Source: MGBC163016 sp964462135 (GTDB lineage: Bacteria; Actinomycetota; Coriobacteriia; Coriobacteriales; Eggerthellaceae). Taken from it: a stretch of DNA of 64,000 nucleotides. This document shows positions 17,555-26,326 of this stretch, piece by piece. The stretch's first letter is position 1. Every line of letters begins with the position of its first letter. Under the pieces are notes generated by a model. That model saw only the letters and a list, made by a program, of their open reading frames with translations. It was not told the origin of the DNA and did no database searches. Made by a program: the position numbers and the translations under genes. Location of the stretch: assembly GCA_964462135.1 (NCBI GenBank), contig CAYWWK010000006.1:1-64000 (forward strand). Reading direction: 5' to 3'.

Positions 17555-18630
17555 GCAACCAAGCGGACGAAAGAGGGTCTTTGGAGACGGACATCTTGGC
17601 CGAAGCGGCAAACGCCCAGTTCAGAGCTGCCGAGTTCATGGGTTCGGGGGTGGTGCAAGCCATAGCGCCCGCCAAGGTGAATCTCTTCCTTGGCGTAGGG
17701 GAACGTCGGCCCGATGGATTGCATTCAGTGGTGACCGTAATGCATGCTCTCTCGATGCACGACAAGGTACATGTGAATGTGGAGCCGCTGTCAGCATCAG
17801 ATGCGCAGGATGCCAGTGTAGTGATTGGAGCTGGCTCTTCGAGGCTCGCTTTTGCAGAAGGCTTCGATGATCTGCTCATCGAGATTGACATGGTGGACAA
17901 GACCCGAGGTATCTTCTCAGCTGCAGAGCGTCTTGCGGTTGCCGTTCAGGACAACCTTGCGTTCAAGGCGGCTGTGATGTTTGCCCAATCCATCGAACAT
18001 GATGGTTTTGAACGGGTGCGCATCCGCATAGAGAAGCACATCCCGGCTCAAGCGGGATTGGGAGGAGGCTCTTCGGATGCGGCTGCGGTGCTGATATGTC
18101 TGGCCAAGCTGTGGAACGTTGAGGATGATGCGCTGCTTCGCAGGGTGGCGGCGCAGGTGGGAGCCGATGTCCCGTTCTTCCTTGGAGGAGGATGCGCGCT
18201 TTTCGACGGCGTTGGCGCCCGTTTCGTCAGAAGGCTTGACGCTTCCAATGCGCCTCTTGTCGTGGTGAAACCCGATTGCGGTGTCCCGACGGCAGCTGCC
18301 TACCGTGTCTTCGACGAGAGGGGAGACATGCCTGACCAAGGGCTTCTTGCCCAGGCTGAAAGTGCAGAAGCGGCGCAGGAAGTGCCGCTTTTCAACAACC
18401 TGACAAACGCTGCTGAGTCCCTGTGTCCCCAGATCGCCTCCGTGAGAGAATGGCTTGCATCTCAGGAAGGCGTGCTGTCAGATCAGGTGCTCATGAGTGG
18501 AAGCGGGTCAGCGCTTTTCGCTGAAACGGGTTCCTTCGCAGCGGCCTCTCGGATCGTGGCTGCTGCGAAAAGGGAAGGGCTTTGGGCACGGGCGACAACC
18601 TTTTCAAGGCTGTCGGCGCAGGTGCTCTAG
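17551..18630 (+). CDS. ispE: 4-diphosphocytidyl-2-C-methyl-D-erythritol kinase
   Basis: GHMP kinase of the MEP isoprenoid pathway; it phosphorylates CDP-ME using ATP. It has the N-terminal PAKVNLFL (40-47) and the GHMP ATP-loop PAQAGLGGGSSDAAA (165-179), with ADVPFFLGGG and SGSGSALFA later. It is 359 residues, ~50 longer than most. About 38 residues of unrelated sequence precede the conserved start, so an internal ATG at 17638 is an alternative, although the ribosome site GGAGAGG favours 17551. It overlaps tadA by 4 bp. Confidence 0.92.
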   Translation: MSNQADERGSLETDILAEAANAQFRAAEFMGSGVVQAIAPAKVNLFLGVGERRPDGLHSVVTVMHALSMHDKVHVNVEPLSASDAQDASVVIGAGSSRLAFAEGFDDLLIEIDMVDKTRGIFSAAERLAVAVQDNLAFKAAVMFAQSIEHDGFERVRIRIEKHIPAQAGLGGGSSDAAAVLICLAKLWNVEDDALLRRVAAQVGADVPFFLGGGCALFDGVGARFVRRLDASNAPLVVVKPDCGVPTAAAYRVFDERGDMPDQGLLAQAESAEAAQEVPLFNNLTNAAESLCPQIASVREWLASQEGVLSDQVLMSGSGSALFAETGSFAAASRIVAAAKREGLWARATTFSRLSAQVL

Positions 18631-18690
18631 AATGAAGGGGCATCCAAAGAGGCACGCGTTGGATTTGAGAAAGATGGCGAAGGGGAAGAA

Positions 18691-19113
18691 GTGATCAATC
18701 TCGTAGCTCGACTCTCGCGCAGCATTCCGCTGCTGATCGCCCTCGTGCTGCTTGCCGTCATCATTTACTTCGTCGTGTCATGGAGGTCATCTCCCACGCG
18801 GGCGAAAGAGGTACTCATTCGGGTATTCACCATTCTCTGCTCAGCTCTGACGGTCTTCTTCGCCTTGGCAAGCCTGTATGCCCTTGCGGATGCGAACCAG
18901 CCAGTGCTTGAACTTGCCATCAGCTTTGCGGGGGTGGGGGCCGTGGGGTTGATCATCACGCTCATCTGTCGGTGGCGCTTCAAGAAGAATCATCCCCATT
19001 ACCGTCTCAGCGCGAATGCGAAGGCAACCCCCCAGGGCTCATCGCCAGCGAAGCGATCCGATGCATTCTGGTGGCTCTACGACATCGTAGGCAAGTTCCG
19101 TCCGAAGAAGTGA
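18691..19113 (+). CDS. Small membrane protein, unknown function
   Basis: 140 residues from a GTG start preceded by GAAGGGGAAG. Three hydrophobic segments are visible (~12-28, ~44-64, ~72-90), followed by a basic cytoplasmic tail ending FRPKK. I do not recognise the family. It lies 60 bp after ispE and on the same strand, so it is probably cotranscribed. Actinobacterial genomes often carry a short membrane protein after ispE, but no function can be assigned. Confidence 0.7.
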   Translation: MINLVARLSRSIPLLIALVLLAVIIYFVVSWRSSPTRAKEVLIRVFTILCSALTVFFALASLYALADANQPVLELAISFAGVGAVGLIITLICRWRFKKNHPHYRLSANAKATPQGSSPAKRSDAFWWLYDIVGKFRPKK

Positions 19114-19210
19114 TCTAGGCTCCTCTCACACTGTTCGCGAAGGGGCGTTGCTGGTTGATTGCTCTCTGAAAAGTTATATCCTCCCGCGTCTTCATCGGCG
19201 CATGCACGCG

Positions 19211-19216
19211 TATAAT
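19211..19216 (+). promoter_or_regulatory. Candidate -10 element before MBOAT gene
   Basis: A perfect TATAAT lies 57 bp upstream of the MBOAT start. No good -35 hexamer sits at 16-18 bp, so this is only a probable promoter for the surface-polymer acylation pair. Confidence 0.4.
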
Positions 19217-19272
19217 GAGACGCGTTTCTGCGCTGGTCTGGATGGATTGAGGAAGGGGGATATGGCGCTCAA

Positions 19273-20700
19273 GTGGTCTTCTCGAGCCTTATCTTCCTGT
19301 TTGTGTTCTTCGTCCTGAACCTGGCGGTTTATTTCCTTGCCTCAGACAAGGCGAAGAACAAGGTGCTGCTCGTGTTCTCCTTGGTCTTCTATGCATGGGG
19401 AGGCCCTCAATACCTGCTCCTCTTGGTGGGGGAAACCTTCATAAGCTGGATTGTGGCGCTCATGATCCAACGAGCGCCGTCAATCAAGGGGAAGCGCATC
19501 TGGATCGTGGTTGAATGCATTGCGTTGCTGGGCCTCTTGGCCTATTTCAAGTACACGCGTTTTTTCTTGGGGAACCTTCAAGCCATCTTCGGTGCACCTG
19601 AGATCATCCCTGAGATATTCCTTCCCATCGGCATTTCGTTCTATACGTTCCAGCTGATCTCATACGTGGTGGATGTGTATCGAGGTCAGATTGCGGCCCA
19701 GCCGACATTCTGGAAGCTGCTCCTGTATTCGTCGCTGTTCTACCAGTGCATCGCTGGCCCTATCGTGCGCTATGAAACCGTGGCCGATCAGATAGATGCA
19801 CGCAAGGTCACTCCCGTTGATGTCTATGCTGGCGTGAGACGGTTCTGCATTGGCTTGGCGAAGAAGGCCGTGCTGGCGAACTCCTGTGCCAGCGTTGCAG
19901 ATACGCTGCTTCCGGTAGGCTCACCTGAGCTTGCTTTGCAGACCACGGCAGGATGCTGGTTGGGCATGGCATTCTTCATGCTGCAGATATACCTTGATTT
20001 CTCCGCCTATTCCGACATGGCCATCGGCATGGGTCGGATGGTGGGATTCCGGTTCCTTGAGAACTTCAATTACCCCTATCTGTGCAAGTCCATTCAGGAT
20101 TTCTGGCGGCGGTGGCACATTTCGCTGTCCAGCTTCTTCCGGGATTATGTCTATATCCCACTGGGAGGCAGTCGCTGCTCCAAGGTGAAATACATCCGGA
20201 ATATGACCATCGTCTGGTTCCTGACGGGTCTTTGGCATGGGGCCAGTTGGAACTACATCTTCTGGGGGTTGTTCTTCCTCGTGTTCCTGCTGATCGAGCG
20301 TTTCTTCATTGGCGGCTTCATGAAGAAGCATCCTGTCGTGGGACATATCTATGCATTGCTGGTCGTCTATTTCGGATGGGTGCTCTTCAAGTTCGAGAAC
20401 CCCGCTGAGCTGCTCTATGTGCTGGGCGCCCTGTTCGGCTTCACGGATGCGGGATTGGTTGGGCTTGATGTGCAGACCATATTCATGCAGAACGTGTTCC
20501 TGCTGGCCTTCTGCATCGTTGCTTCCACGGATCTTGGCAAGCGTATTCGTCGAGGATTGTCCCATCGGGCGAAGAAGAGTCGCAGCATGCTTGCACTCTA
20601 CACTGTGACCGAGGCCCTCACGCCCCCCATCCTGCTTCTGCTTTCCGTGATAGCCTTGGCAGGAGCCAGTTACAACCCATTCATCTATTTCCAGTTCTGA
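19273..20700 (+). CDS. MBOAT-family O-acyltransferase (AlgI-like)
   Basis: Polytopic membrane-bound O-acyltransferase of 475 residues that carries acyl (usually acetyl) groups across the membrane for modification of surface polymers. Family features are the N-terminus MVFSSLIFLFVFFVLNLAVY, SYVVDVYRG, RRWHISLSSFFRDYVYIPLGGSR, and the catalytic-His motif LTGLWHGASWN (His ~322). The start is GTG. A DHHW-family partner follows 16 bp later. MBOAT plus DHHW/AlgX-like protein is the usual two-part machine for O-acetylating exopolysaccharide or wall polymers; the polymer here is unknown. Confidence 0.92.
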   Translation: MVFSSLIFLFVFFVLNLAVYFLASDKAKNKVLLVFSLVFYAWGGPQYLLLLVGETFISWIVALMIQRAPSIKGKRIWIVVECIALLGLLAYFKYTRFFLGNLQAIFGAPEIIPEIFLPIGISFYTFQLISYVVDVYRGQIAAQPTFWKLLLYSSLFYQCIAGPIVRYETVADQIDARKVTPVDVYAGVRRFCIGLAKKAVLANSCASVADTLLPVGSPELALQTTAGCWLGMAFFMLQIYLDFSAYSDMAIGMGRMVGFRFLENFNYPYLCKSIQDFWRRWHISLSSFFRDYVYIPLGGSRCSKVKYIRNMTIVWFLTGLWHGASWNYIFWGLFFLVFLLIERFFIGGFMKKHPVVGHIYALLVVYFGWVLFKFENPAELLYVLGALFGFTDAGLVGLDVQTIFMQNVFLLAFCIVASTDLGKRIRRGLSHRAKKSRSMLALYTVTEALTPPILLLLSVIALAGASYNPFIYFQF

Positions 20701-20716
20701 GAGGGAGGTGAGACGC

Positions 20717-22393
20717 ATGATGGAGAAGAAGCAGACGATGTCAGAGGAAGATGAGCCAAAAGTCGGCAAGCATGCCGCACCCAAAGAGAAAAGCGAGATC
20801 GCTGCCATCATGGAGGATGCGTTCTCACAGGACTTCTTCGGAGAGATGATGAACGGTCTCGAAGGTGAAGAGGCTTCCCCAGAGCCAAAGACGCCACCGG
20901 AGGAATCGGATTCAAGGCTTCCTGAAGGGCCCTTCCAACAGGCAGCGGGTCCTGAGCATCCTTCGCCTGTTGCATCCGATGGGAAGCACGAAGACAAGCC
21001 TCATCGGGAGAGGTTCACTCGTGCGCAGCTTTCGCATATCAGGGCCGGCCATGCTTTTGCCGTCCGCCTGTTTGTGGGCATATTGGCTGTGGGATTCTTG
21101 ATAGGGCTCCTGTTCTTCCTGCGCCCCAGCACATCGGATTTGGAAAAGAGGGAACTCACCCCCTTCCCCGAATTCACCCTTGAAGGATTCCTTGATGGCT
21201 CCTTCCTGTCAGATGTGTCTCTGTGGTACTCAGACACCTATCCTTTGCGAGAGCCCTTGGTCAACCTCGACCAGTCTCTCAAGCATCTGTACGGCATCCA
21301 GACTGAGACGATGATGATAGGGGGGAAGGTTCAGGCAGAGGAAGTGCCTCCTGAAGAGGAGGAACCTGAGAAGCCGAAGAACACCCGTCCCCAAGTGGAT
21401 GTTCCCACCGAAGAGCAGATGGCCGCTGAGGTGCAGAATCAGATCATGAGCGGTCTGTATGTGAAGAACGGCGCTGCCTACAGCATCTACTATTTCAGCA
21501 AGGATTCCGTGCAGGCCTATGCGGATGCCATCAATACCTGCGCGGATGAGTTGGAGGGAAGCGCCCAAGTGTATTCCCTTCTGGTGCCTACGAATTCCGC
21601 GGTGATGCTTCCCGAATCCGAAGTGGAGTCACTGGGGGGCACCAACCAGCAGAAGGCCATCGACTATTTCTATTCATTGATGAACGACAATGTCCGTGAT
21701 GTTCAGATGCTGCAGACCCTTCGCAACCATAACAGCGAATACATCTATTTCCGGACGGACCACCATTGGACGACGTTGGGCGCGTATTATGCCTACCTTG
21801 AGTTCTGTGCGGAGAAGGGGATCGAGCCTGCTGACTTGGCAGAATTCAAGCAGATGGAGTTCGCTCCATTCCTGGGGACGTTCTATTCCGAGACGAACAA
21901 CAATCCTCAGATGGCTGCCAATCCTGACACAGTGAAGGTGTATGTACCCAGCGGCACCAACGAAACCACCTATTGGGACAAGGATGGAATCGAACACAAG
22001 GGCAAAGTGATCGAGGATGTTTCAACGTGGGCATCAGGAACGCTGTACAACACGTTCATTGATGGAGACAATCCGCTGACGAAGATCGTGAATCCGGAGA
22101 TCACCGACGGATCATGCTGCATGTTGGTCAAGGATTCCTTTGGCAACGCGTTCGTTCCCTATCTTGTCGATACCTACGAAACGGTGTATGTCGTTGATTT
22201 CCGTTACTCTTCCATGAATCTGGTCGACTTCGCCAAAGAGAACGGGGTTCAAGACGTCATCTTCTTGAACAATCTGTCCCTTGCCGGCAATCAGTATGTT
22301 GCAGCGAAGATCGACAGCATGCTCTATCCGACGGAGGGCAGCGAAGGGGGAGAAGGCGACGATTCCTCCGAGGACCAAAGCAGCCAATCCTGA
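20717..22393 (+). CDS. DHHW-family (AlgX-like) O-acetylation protein
   Basis: 558 residues. A charged cytoplasmic N-terminus (~1-110) is followed by one TM helix (~112-133) and a large extracytoplasmic domain. The SGNH-like catalytic motif DHHW is at 348-351 and the Ser-containing VKDSFGNAF region near 471-479. It is expected to receive acyl groups from the MBOAT protein encoded just upstream and transfer them to an extracellular polymer. A proline/glutamate stretch (EVPPEEEEPEKPKN) lies in the ectodomain. Start ATG 20717 is preferred over GTG 20708 because GGAGG overlaps the latter. The C-terminal ~20 residues are Gly/Ser/Glu-rich. Confidence 0.88.
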   Translation: MMEKKQTMSEEDEPKVGKHAAPKEKSEIAAIMEDAFSQDFFGEMMNGLEGEEASPEPKTPPEESDSRLPEGPFQQAAGPEHPSPVASDGKHEDKPHRERFTRAQLSHIRAGHAFAVRLFVGILAVGFLIGLLFFLRPSTSDLEKRELTPFPEFTLEGFLDGSFLSDVSLWYSDTYPLREPLVNLDQSLKHLYGIQTETMMIGGKVQAEEVPPEEEEPEKPKNTRPQVDVPTEEQMAAEVQNQIMSGLYVKNGAAYSIYYFSKDSVQAYADAINTCADELEGSAQVYSLLVPTNSAVMLPESEVESLGGTNQQKAIDYFYSLMNDNVRDVQMLQTLRNHNSEYIYFRTDHHWTTLGAYYAYLEFCAEKGIEPADLAEFKQMEFAPFLGTFYSETNNNPQMAANPDTVKVYVPSGTNETTYWDKDGIEHKGKVIEDVSTWASGTLYNTFIDGDNPLTKIVNPEITDGSCCMLVKDSFGNAFVPYLVDTYETVYVVDFRYSSMNLVDFAKENGVQDVIFLNNLSLAGNQYVAAKIDSMLYPTEGSEGGEGDDSSEDQSSQS

Positions 22394-22688
22394 GGGCTTG
22401 CTGACGGCTGCTGGGTTTGGAAAGAGCCAAATAGGCGTTGGATTCGAAGCTGATGATTGCCTGAAACCAGAAAGTATCGAACTGGCGGAGGAGTAGGGAT
22501 TAACTTGCGCCAAGTCATCGCGAACAATCACTTCGTGATTCTTCGCTTCAGGTTGCTTCGCAACACCTTGACTCTCGTTGTTCGCAGTGTTGAAGATCGT
22601 ACACCGCGAATCGAACCCTTAGGGTTCTCATCCCTATCAGAGTGGTTGCTGCTTAGTTGATGACTGATTGTTTTTCAAACAGTTTTGA
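22394..22688. other. Gene-free segment between DHHW gene and tRNA-Ser
   Basis: About 295 bp without a supported gene. It contains a copy of the tRNA-Ser 3' end (22483-22501), small hairpins (AATCAC-TTC-GTGATT near 22525; GGTTGC-TTC-GCAACACC near 22551), and the palindrome GAACCCTTAGGGTTC near 22613. The latter resembles the tRNA T-arm. The mosaic looks like debris from past insertion at the tRNA. Confidence 0.5.
22483..22501. repeat. att-like copy of tRNA-Ser 3' end
   Basis: A 19-bp perfect direct repeat of 22689-22707. It begins exactly at the complement of the tRNA CCA end and covers the acceptor and part of the T-arm. This is the usual form of an attachment site left by a tyrosine-recombinase element, here with only 187 bp between copies. 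Confidence 0.6.
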
Positions 22689-22779
22689 TGGCGGAGGAGT
22701 AGGGATTCGAACCCTAGATGCCCTTTTGGGGCATACTCACTTAGCAGGCGAGCACCTTCGGCCTCTCGGTCACTCCTCC
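22689..22779 (-). tRNA. tRNA-Ser (GCT)
   Basis: Minus strand: acceptor GGAGGAG/CTCCTCC, discriminator G, encoded CCA, anticodon loop CTGCTAA (GCU), a long variable arm with the GCCCCAAAAGGGC hairpin, and T-arm GGGTTCGAATCCC. It is 91 nt including CCA. Confidence 0.95.
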
Positions 22780-22800
22780 GCATGCTTTGAGCAGTTGCAA

Positions 22801-22830
22801 ATCATACCTGAGCGGCAATGACGATGTCAA
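22801..22830 (-). promoter_or_regulatory. Promoter of tRNA-Ser (GCT)
   Basis: On the minus strand a perfect TTGACA, an 18-nt spacer and TATGAT lie 21 bp upstream of the tRNA 5' end. This is a strong sigma-A type promoter. Confidence 0.8.
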
Positions 22831-22873
22831 ACGGGATCGCAGAATACGCGGGCATCCTCTGCAGTTCCTGCAA

Positions 22874-22879
22874 TATAAT
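22874..22879 (+). promoter_or_regulatory. Candidate -10 element for DUF2207 gene
   Basis: A perfect TATAAT sits 41 bp upstream of the proposed CTG start of the DUF2207 gene. The -35 region is poor. Confidence 0.35.
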
Positions 22880-22919
22880 CTAAGGTTCAAGCCATGATCT
22901 TGATGAAGGGAAGAATGAG

Positions 22920-24785
22920 CTGTCGAAGGCCTCTGAAATAGCAATCACGAAGATCAAGCGCATCGTCTGTCTGCTGTGCTCAGCAGCGCTTCTGTGCCCC
23001 TGCCTTCCTTCCGTTGCCATGGCGGCAACGGAAGTCGATGCTGTCAAGGCAACGGCCCAGGTGGAAACCGATGGGGCGCTTCGGGTGACCGAACAGCGGA
23101 CGTTCCTCTTCGATAGTGAATACTCCATGCTCATGCTGCCTATGAGCAGCATGCAGAAAGATTCTGAACTGAAGGTCTTGTCCATCCGCTTCGCCCATAC
23201 CACCGTTCAAGGGGGCATTGATGGTGATTGGACGTCGCTTGAAGAGTGCTCCTTCTCTCCCGATATGCGCGATGTGTTCGAGCAGACAGACGGCATCGCT
23301 GCCAAGGTATCCGCCTTGGAGGCGAAAGCCGAAGAGACTGACGATCCTGCCAGTCTGGCCGTCATTCCGCAAGAGGGTTCCTTCGCCGTTGATACGCGCG
23401 AGAACGCAGTCTACCTTTTCTTCGCGCCCATATCGGGACGCGTGATGTTCGATTTGGATTTCACCATCACCAATGATGTGAGGGCCTTCGATGATGTGGC
23501 GGAGCTTTACTGGGACTACTTTCCCTCCGAGGAGATGCCGGCATCAAGCGTGAACGTGACTGTTCGCCTGCCCATGCCTGAAGGCATGGAAGCCGTGGCT
23601 GGGCAGAATGTCCATGCATGGGGCCATGGGGCGGCTGGTTCTGTGGACGTGAAGGCTGATGGCACCGTGGTCTACCGAGTCCCTGAGGTGCGTACTGGAC
23701 AATATGCGCAGGCACATGTGCTCTTTCCGGTATCGTGGGTTTCCAATCTGCCAATCAAGGCGCGCCAGGCATATACGGGAACAAGGCTGGATGATGCCAA
23801 GGCCGAAGAGGCTGCGTGGACCGATACCTGGTCAGCGTGGCTTTCGAATTCCCTCTGGCTTGATCTTGTCTTCGTGGGGATAGGTATCGTCGCTATAGCG
23901 GGGTCCGTTGCTTTGAGTTTCATCTACGGACGGGAAGAGAAGCGCGCTGATGGCAAAACGGCGTCGGTGTCAGTGCTCGAAAGCTATGAGGCTCCTCTGG
24001 TTGGCAGACTGCTGCGATGGAATCATGAATCCCCCAAGGATTTCGTTGCCTGCCTGATGCAGTTGAGTATGCGAGGTGCCCTGCAGGTTGAAGTCGAAGC
24101 TGATTCGGGAGTGATTGCGAGCCCCTTGGGTCGGGGGTATGAAGAGGTGCGCATCAAGGCTGGTGCGCATGCGAAGGATCTCATCACATCTCGTACCGAC
24201 CAAGAACTCTTCCGGCTTCTCTTCGACCAGTGGGGCGAAGGGTATATGAGCGTGACCTTGTCCGATATCCAGCGATCTGCAAAGACGAACCGTACTCGGT
24301 TCCGTCAGGATATGCATGATTGGTCTTTGGCATTGAGCCGTGAAGTCCAAGAGGCGGATTTCTTTGACCGGCGAAGCATGCGCATGCAGAAGGTCATCAT
24401 GATTGCTGGATGCATTCTTTGTGCGAGTACTTTGGTATTCGGGGTACTCGGTGGCTCCTTCGTGCGCGGGACAGCACTCATGCTCGCGGGCATCGTCTGT
24501 CTTGTGCTGGGCAATTACACGGTGCGTCGCACCGCTGAAGGGGTAACGGTAGCGACATCAGCTCGTGCTTTGAAGGACTGCGATTTCGAAGGGGAATCCA
24601 TCGGTTCGGATGATCTCGTCCCGTACTTGTTTGAGGTGCAGTATCAGTCCGATTCCGTCTACGATCCGCAGGAAGCCATGAAGAATCCCATGCGATTCTG
24701 GCTGGATCGTCGTCGTGGTCGTGGAGGCAAGCCGTCCCCCTCGTTTGCGAATCAACTGGCTTTGAAGCTGGATGAATGGGGCTGA
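22920..24785 (+). CDS. DUF2207 membrane protein (probable non-ATG start)
   Basis: Secreted/membrane protein of unknown function. The first ATG in frame (23019) falls at the end of an obvious signal peptide: upstream in frame are a KIKR cluster, a Cys/Leu-rich hydrophobic core, and the cleavage-like VAMA-ATEV. The only plausible upstream initiation with a ribosome site (GAAGGGAAG, 22905-22913) is CTG at 22920, giving 621 residues. DUF2207 features follow: a beta-rich ectodomain (~35-290, ELYWDYFPSEEMP), a TM at ~320-340, a Gly/charged cytoplasmic domain, two TMs at ~497-535, and a C-terminal basic RRRGRGGKP segment. A rare start codon or a sequencing indel would both explain it. Confidence 0.75.
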   Translation: MSKASEIAITKIKRIVCLLCSAALLCPCLPSVAMAATEVDAVKATAQVETDGALRVTEQRTFLFDSEYSMLMLPMSSMQKDSELKVLSIRFAHTTVQGGIDGDWTSLEECSFSPDMRDVFEQTDGIAAKVSALEAKAEETDDPASLAVIPQEGSFAVDTRENAVYLFFAPISGRVMFDLDFTITNDVRAFDDVAELYWDYFPSEEMPASSVNVTVRLPMPEGMEAVAGQNVHAWGHGAAGSVDVKADGTVVYRVPEVRTGQYAQAHVLFPVSWVSNLPIKARQAYTGTRLDDAKAEEAAWTDTWSAWLSNSLWLDLVFVGIGIVAIAGSVALSFIYGREEKRADGKTASVSVLESYEAPLVGRLLRWNHESPKDFVACLMQLSMRGALQVEVEADSGVIASPLGRGYEEVRIKAGAHAKDLITSRTDQELFRLLFDQWGEGYMSVTLSDIQRSAKTNRTRFRQDMHDWSLALSREVQEADFFDRRSMRMQKVIMIAGCILCASTLVFGVLGGSFVRGTALMLAGIVCLVLGNYTVRRTAEGVTVATSARALKDCDFEGESIGSDDLVPYLFEVQYQSDSVYDPQEAMKNPMRFWLDRRRGRGGKPSPSFANQLALKLDEWG

Positions 24786-24788
24786 CCT

Positions 24789-25724
24789 GTGAGCCGGTCT
24801 GAAAGCCTCCCGCAAGCCATCTACAAGCTCATGATCGTCGTTGCCACCATGATATGGGGGCTGTCTTTCGTCGTCATGAAGGACGCCGTTGGTGTCATGG
24901 AGCCTTCGTGGCTGATCGGGATCCGTTTCCTCATCACAACGATGATTCTGGGAGCGGTCTTCTGGAGGCGGTTGCGCCCAAGCATTGGGAGGCGTCTTTT
25001 CATCGATGGCTCTTTGCTCGGGGTGCTCCTCTTCGCCGCCTATTGGACGCAGACCATCGGGCTCAAATTCACCACGCCAGGGAAGAATGCCTTTTTGACA
25101 GCGGTGTATTGCGTCATCGTTCCGTTCCTGTTCTGGGTGGTCGCAAAGCGGCGCCCGACTGTCTTCAACATCGTGGCGGCTGTGCTCTGCGTCGTGGGAG
25201 TCGGCTTCGTTTCGCTTTCAGGCGATGAGCTTTCCATTGGCTTTGGCGATGGGATGACGTTGGTTTGCAGCCTTATGTTCGCGGCGCATATCGTCGCAAC
25301 TTCTGTTGTGGCGAAGCGCTCTGACATCATGGCGCTCACAGTGGTCCAGTTCGCTGTGGCTGGCGTGTTGGGTGTCGTCATGGGGGTTGCCACCGAGCCT
25401 CTGCCCGATCTTTCCTCCATCACGCCGGAATTCCTCTTCAACATGGCATATCTCATCATATTCGCTTCGTGCATCGGGTTGGGATTCCAGAATGCGGCAG
25501 TGGCGAAGGTGCCTCCATCCCAAGCCGCCATCCTGCTTTCGCTGGAATCGGTGTTCGGGGTGCTTTCAAGCGTGATCTTCTATGGTGAGAATCTTACCGT
25601 TGCGCTTGGTTTCGGATTCGTGCTCATCTTCTGCGCGGTGGTGCTGAGCGAGGCGTTTCCAATCAGAAGACCACCGAAGGAAGTTGACGAAGCTATCACA
25701 GAAGACGCCGTGGCGATAGACTGA
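24789..25724 (+). CDS. EamA/DMT-superfamily transporter
   Basis: 311-residue protein with ten predicted TM helices in two EamA repeats. The first repeat begins TMIWGLSFVVMKDAVG and the second AAHIVATSVVAKRSD; the loop FTTPGKNAFLTAVY is common in this carrier subgroup. It is probably a metabolite or amino-acid exporter; the substrate cannot be inferred. The GTG start lies 3 bp after the DUF2207 stop, so the two are cotranscribed. Confidence 0.9.
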   Translation: MSRSESLPQAIYKLMIVVATMIWGLSFVVMKDAVGVMEPSWLIGIRFLITTMILGAVFWRRLRPSIGRRLFIDGSLLGVLLFAAYWTQTIGLKFTTPGKNAFLTAVYCVIVPFLFWVVAKRRPTVFNIVAAVLCVVGVGFVSLSGDELSIGFGDGMTLVCSLMFAAHIVATSVVAKRSDIMALTVVQFAVAGVLGVVMGVATEPLPDLSSITPEFLFNMAYLIIFASCIGLGFQNAAVAKVPPSQAAILLSLESVFGVLSSVIFYGENLTVALGFGFVLIFCAVVLSEAFPIRRPPKEVDEAITEDAVAID

Positions 25725-25781
25725 AGTGTTCAAGGCGTTAGATTGTCCGCCGGGAAAGTGTGCTGAAGGGAGAGGGGACTA

Positions 25782-26309
25782 ATGGACCCGAAAACGTTTG
25801 ATGCGCAGGGGAATATCGTATTGATCGGCATGCCCGGGTCGGGGAAGTCGACCATTGGCATCGTGCTGGCAAAGATCATGAATTACGATTTCGTTGATGT
25901 CGACCTTGTCATCCAGCAACGTTGTGACAAGACGCTTCAGCGCTTGATCGATGCACTGGGCCCAGCTGGTTTCATCGATGTTGAGAATGAAGTGCTTCAA
26001 AGCCTTGACTTCAAGCACACCATCATCTCAACGGGGGGAAGCGCGGTCTATTCCGACGAAGCCATCGGGCACCTGTCCGAAGAAGGCGTGATCGTCTACC
26101 TGAAGGTTGATCTGGCTGATCTGGAGGAGCGTCTTTCTGATTTTTCGGAGCGTGGGGTGGTTATGCGGCAGGAGGGCGCTATGAGCTTGGAAGCGCTCTA
26201 TGATGAACGCGTGCCTCTCTATGAGAAGTTCGCCGATATCACCGTTGACATCAATGGTCTTTCCATAACGGAGGCAGCGAACGAAGTCCGATCAGCGCTT
26301 GGCCTGTAG
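25782..26309 (+). CDS. Shikimate kinase-like P-loop kinase
   Basis: 175 residues with the shikimate-kinase fold signature: Walker A GMPGSGKS (16-23), the FVDVD motif (37-41) and the lid Arg region ERGVVMRQEG. Key shikimate contacts are altered. The GFR motif reads GFID, so the substrate-binding arginine is lost (I65). The GGG loop reads GGSA, and the residue after the DVD motif is Gln rather than Glu. It is therefore AroK-like but may phosphorylate another small alcohol. There are no aro genes nearby. It follows the DMT gene by 57 bp and converges on an amidohydrolase. Confidence 0.75.
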   Translation: MDPKTFDAQGNIVLIGMPGSGKSTIGIVLAKIMNYDFVDVDLVIQQRCDKTLQRLIDALGPAGFIDVENEVLQSLDFKHTIISTGGSAVYSDEAIGHLSEEGVIVYLKVDLADLEERLSDFSERGVVMRQEGAMSLEALYDERVPLYEKFADITVDINGLSITEAANEVRSALGL

Positions 26310-26326
26310 AACGCAGCTTCCAGATG

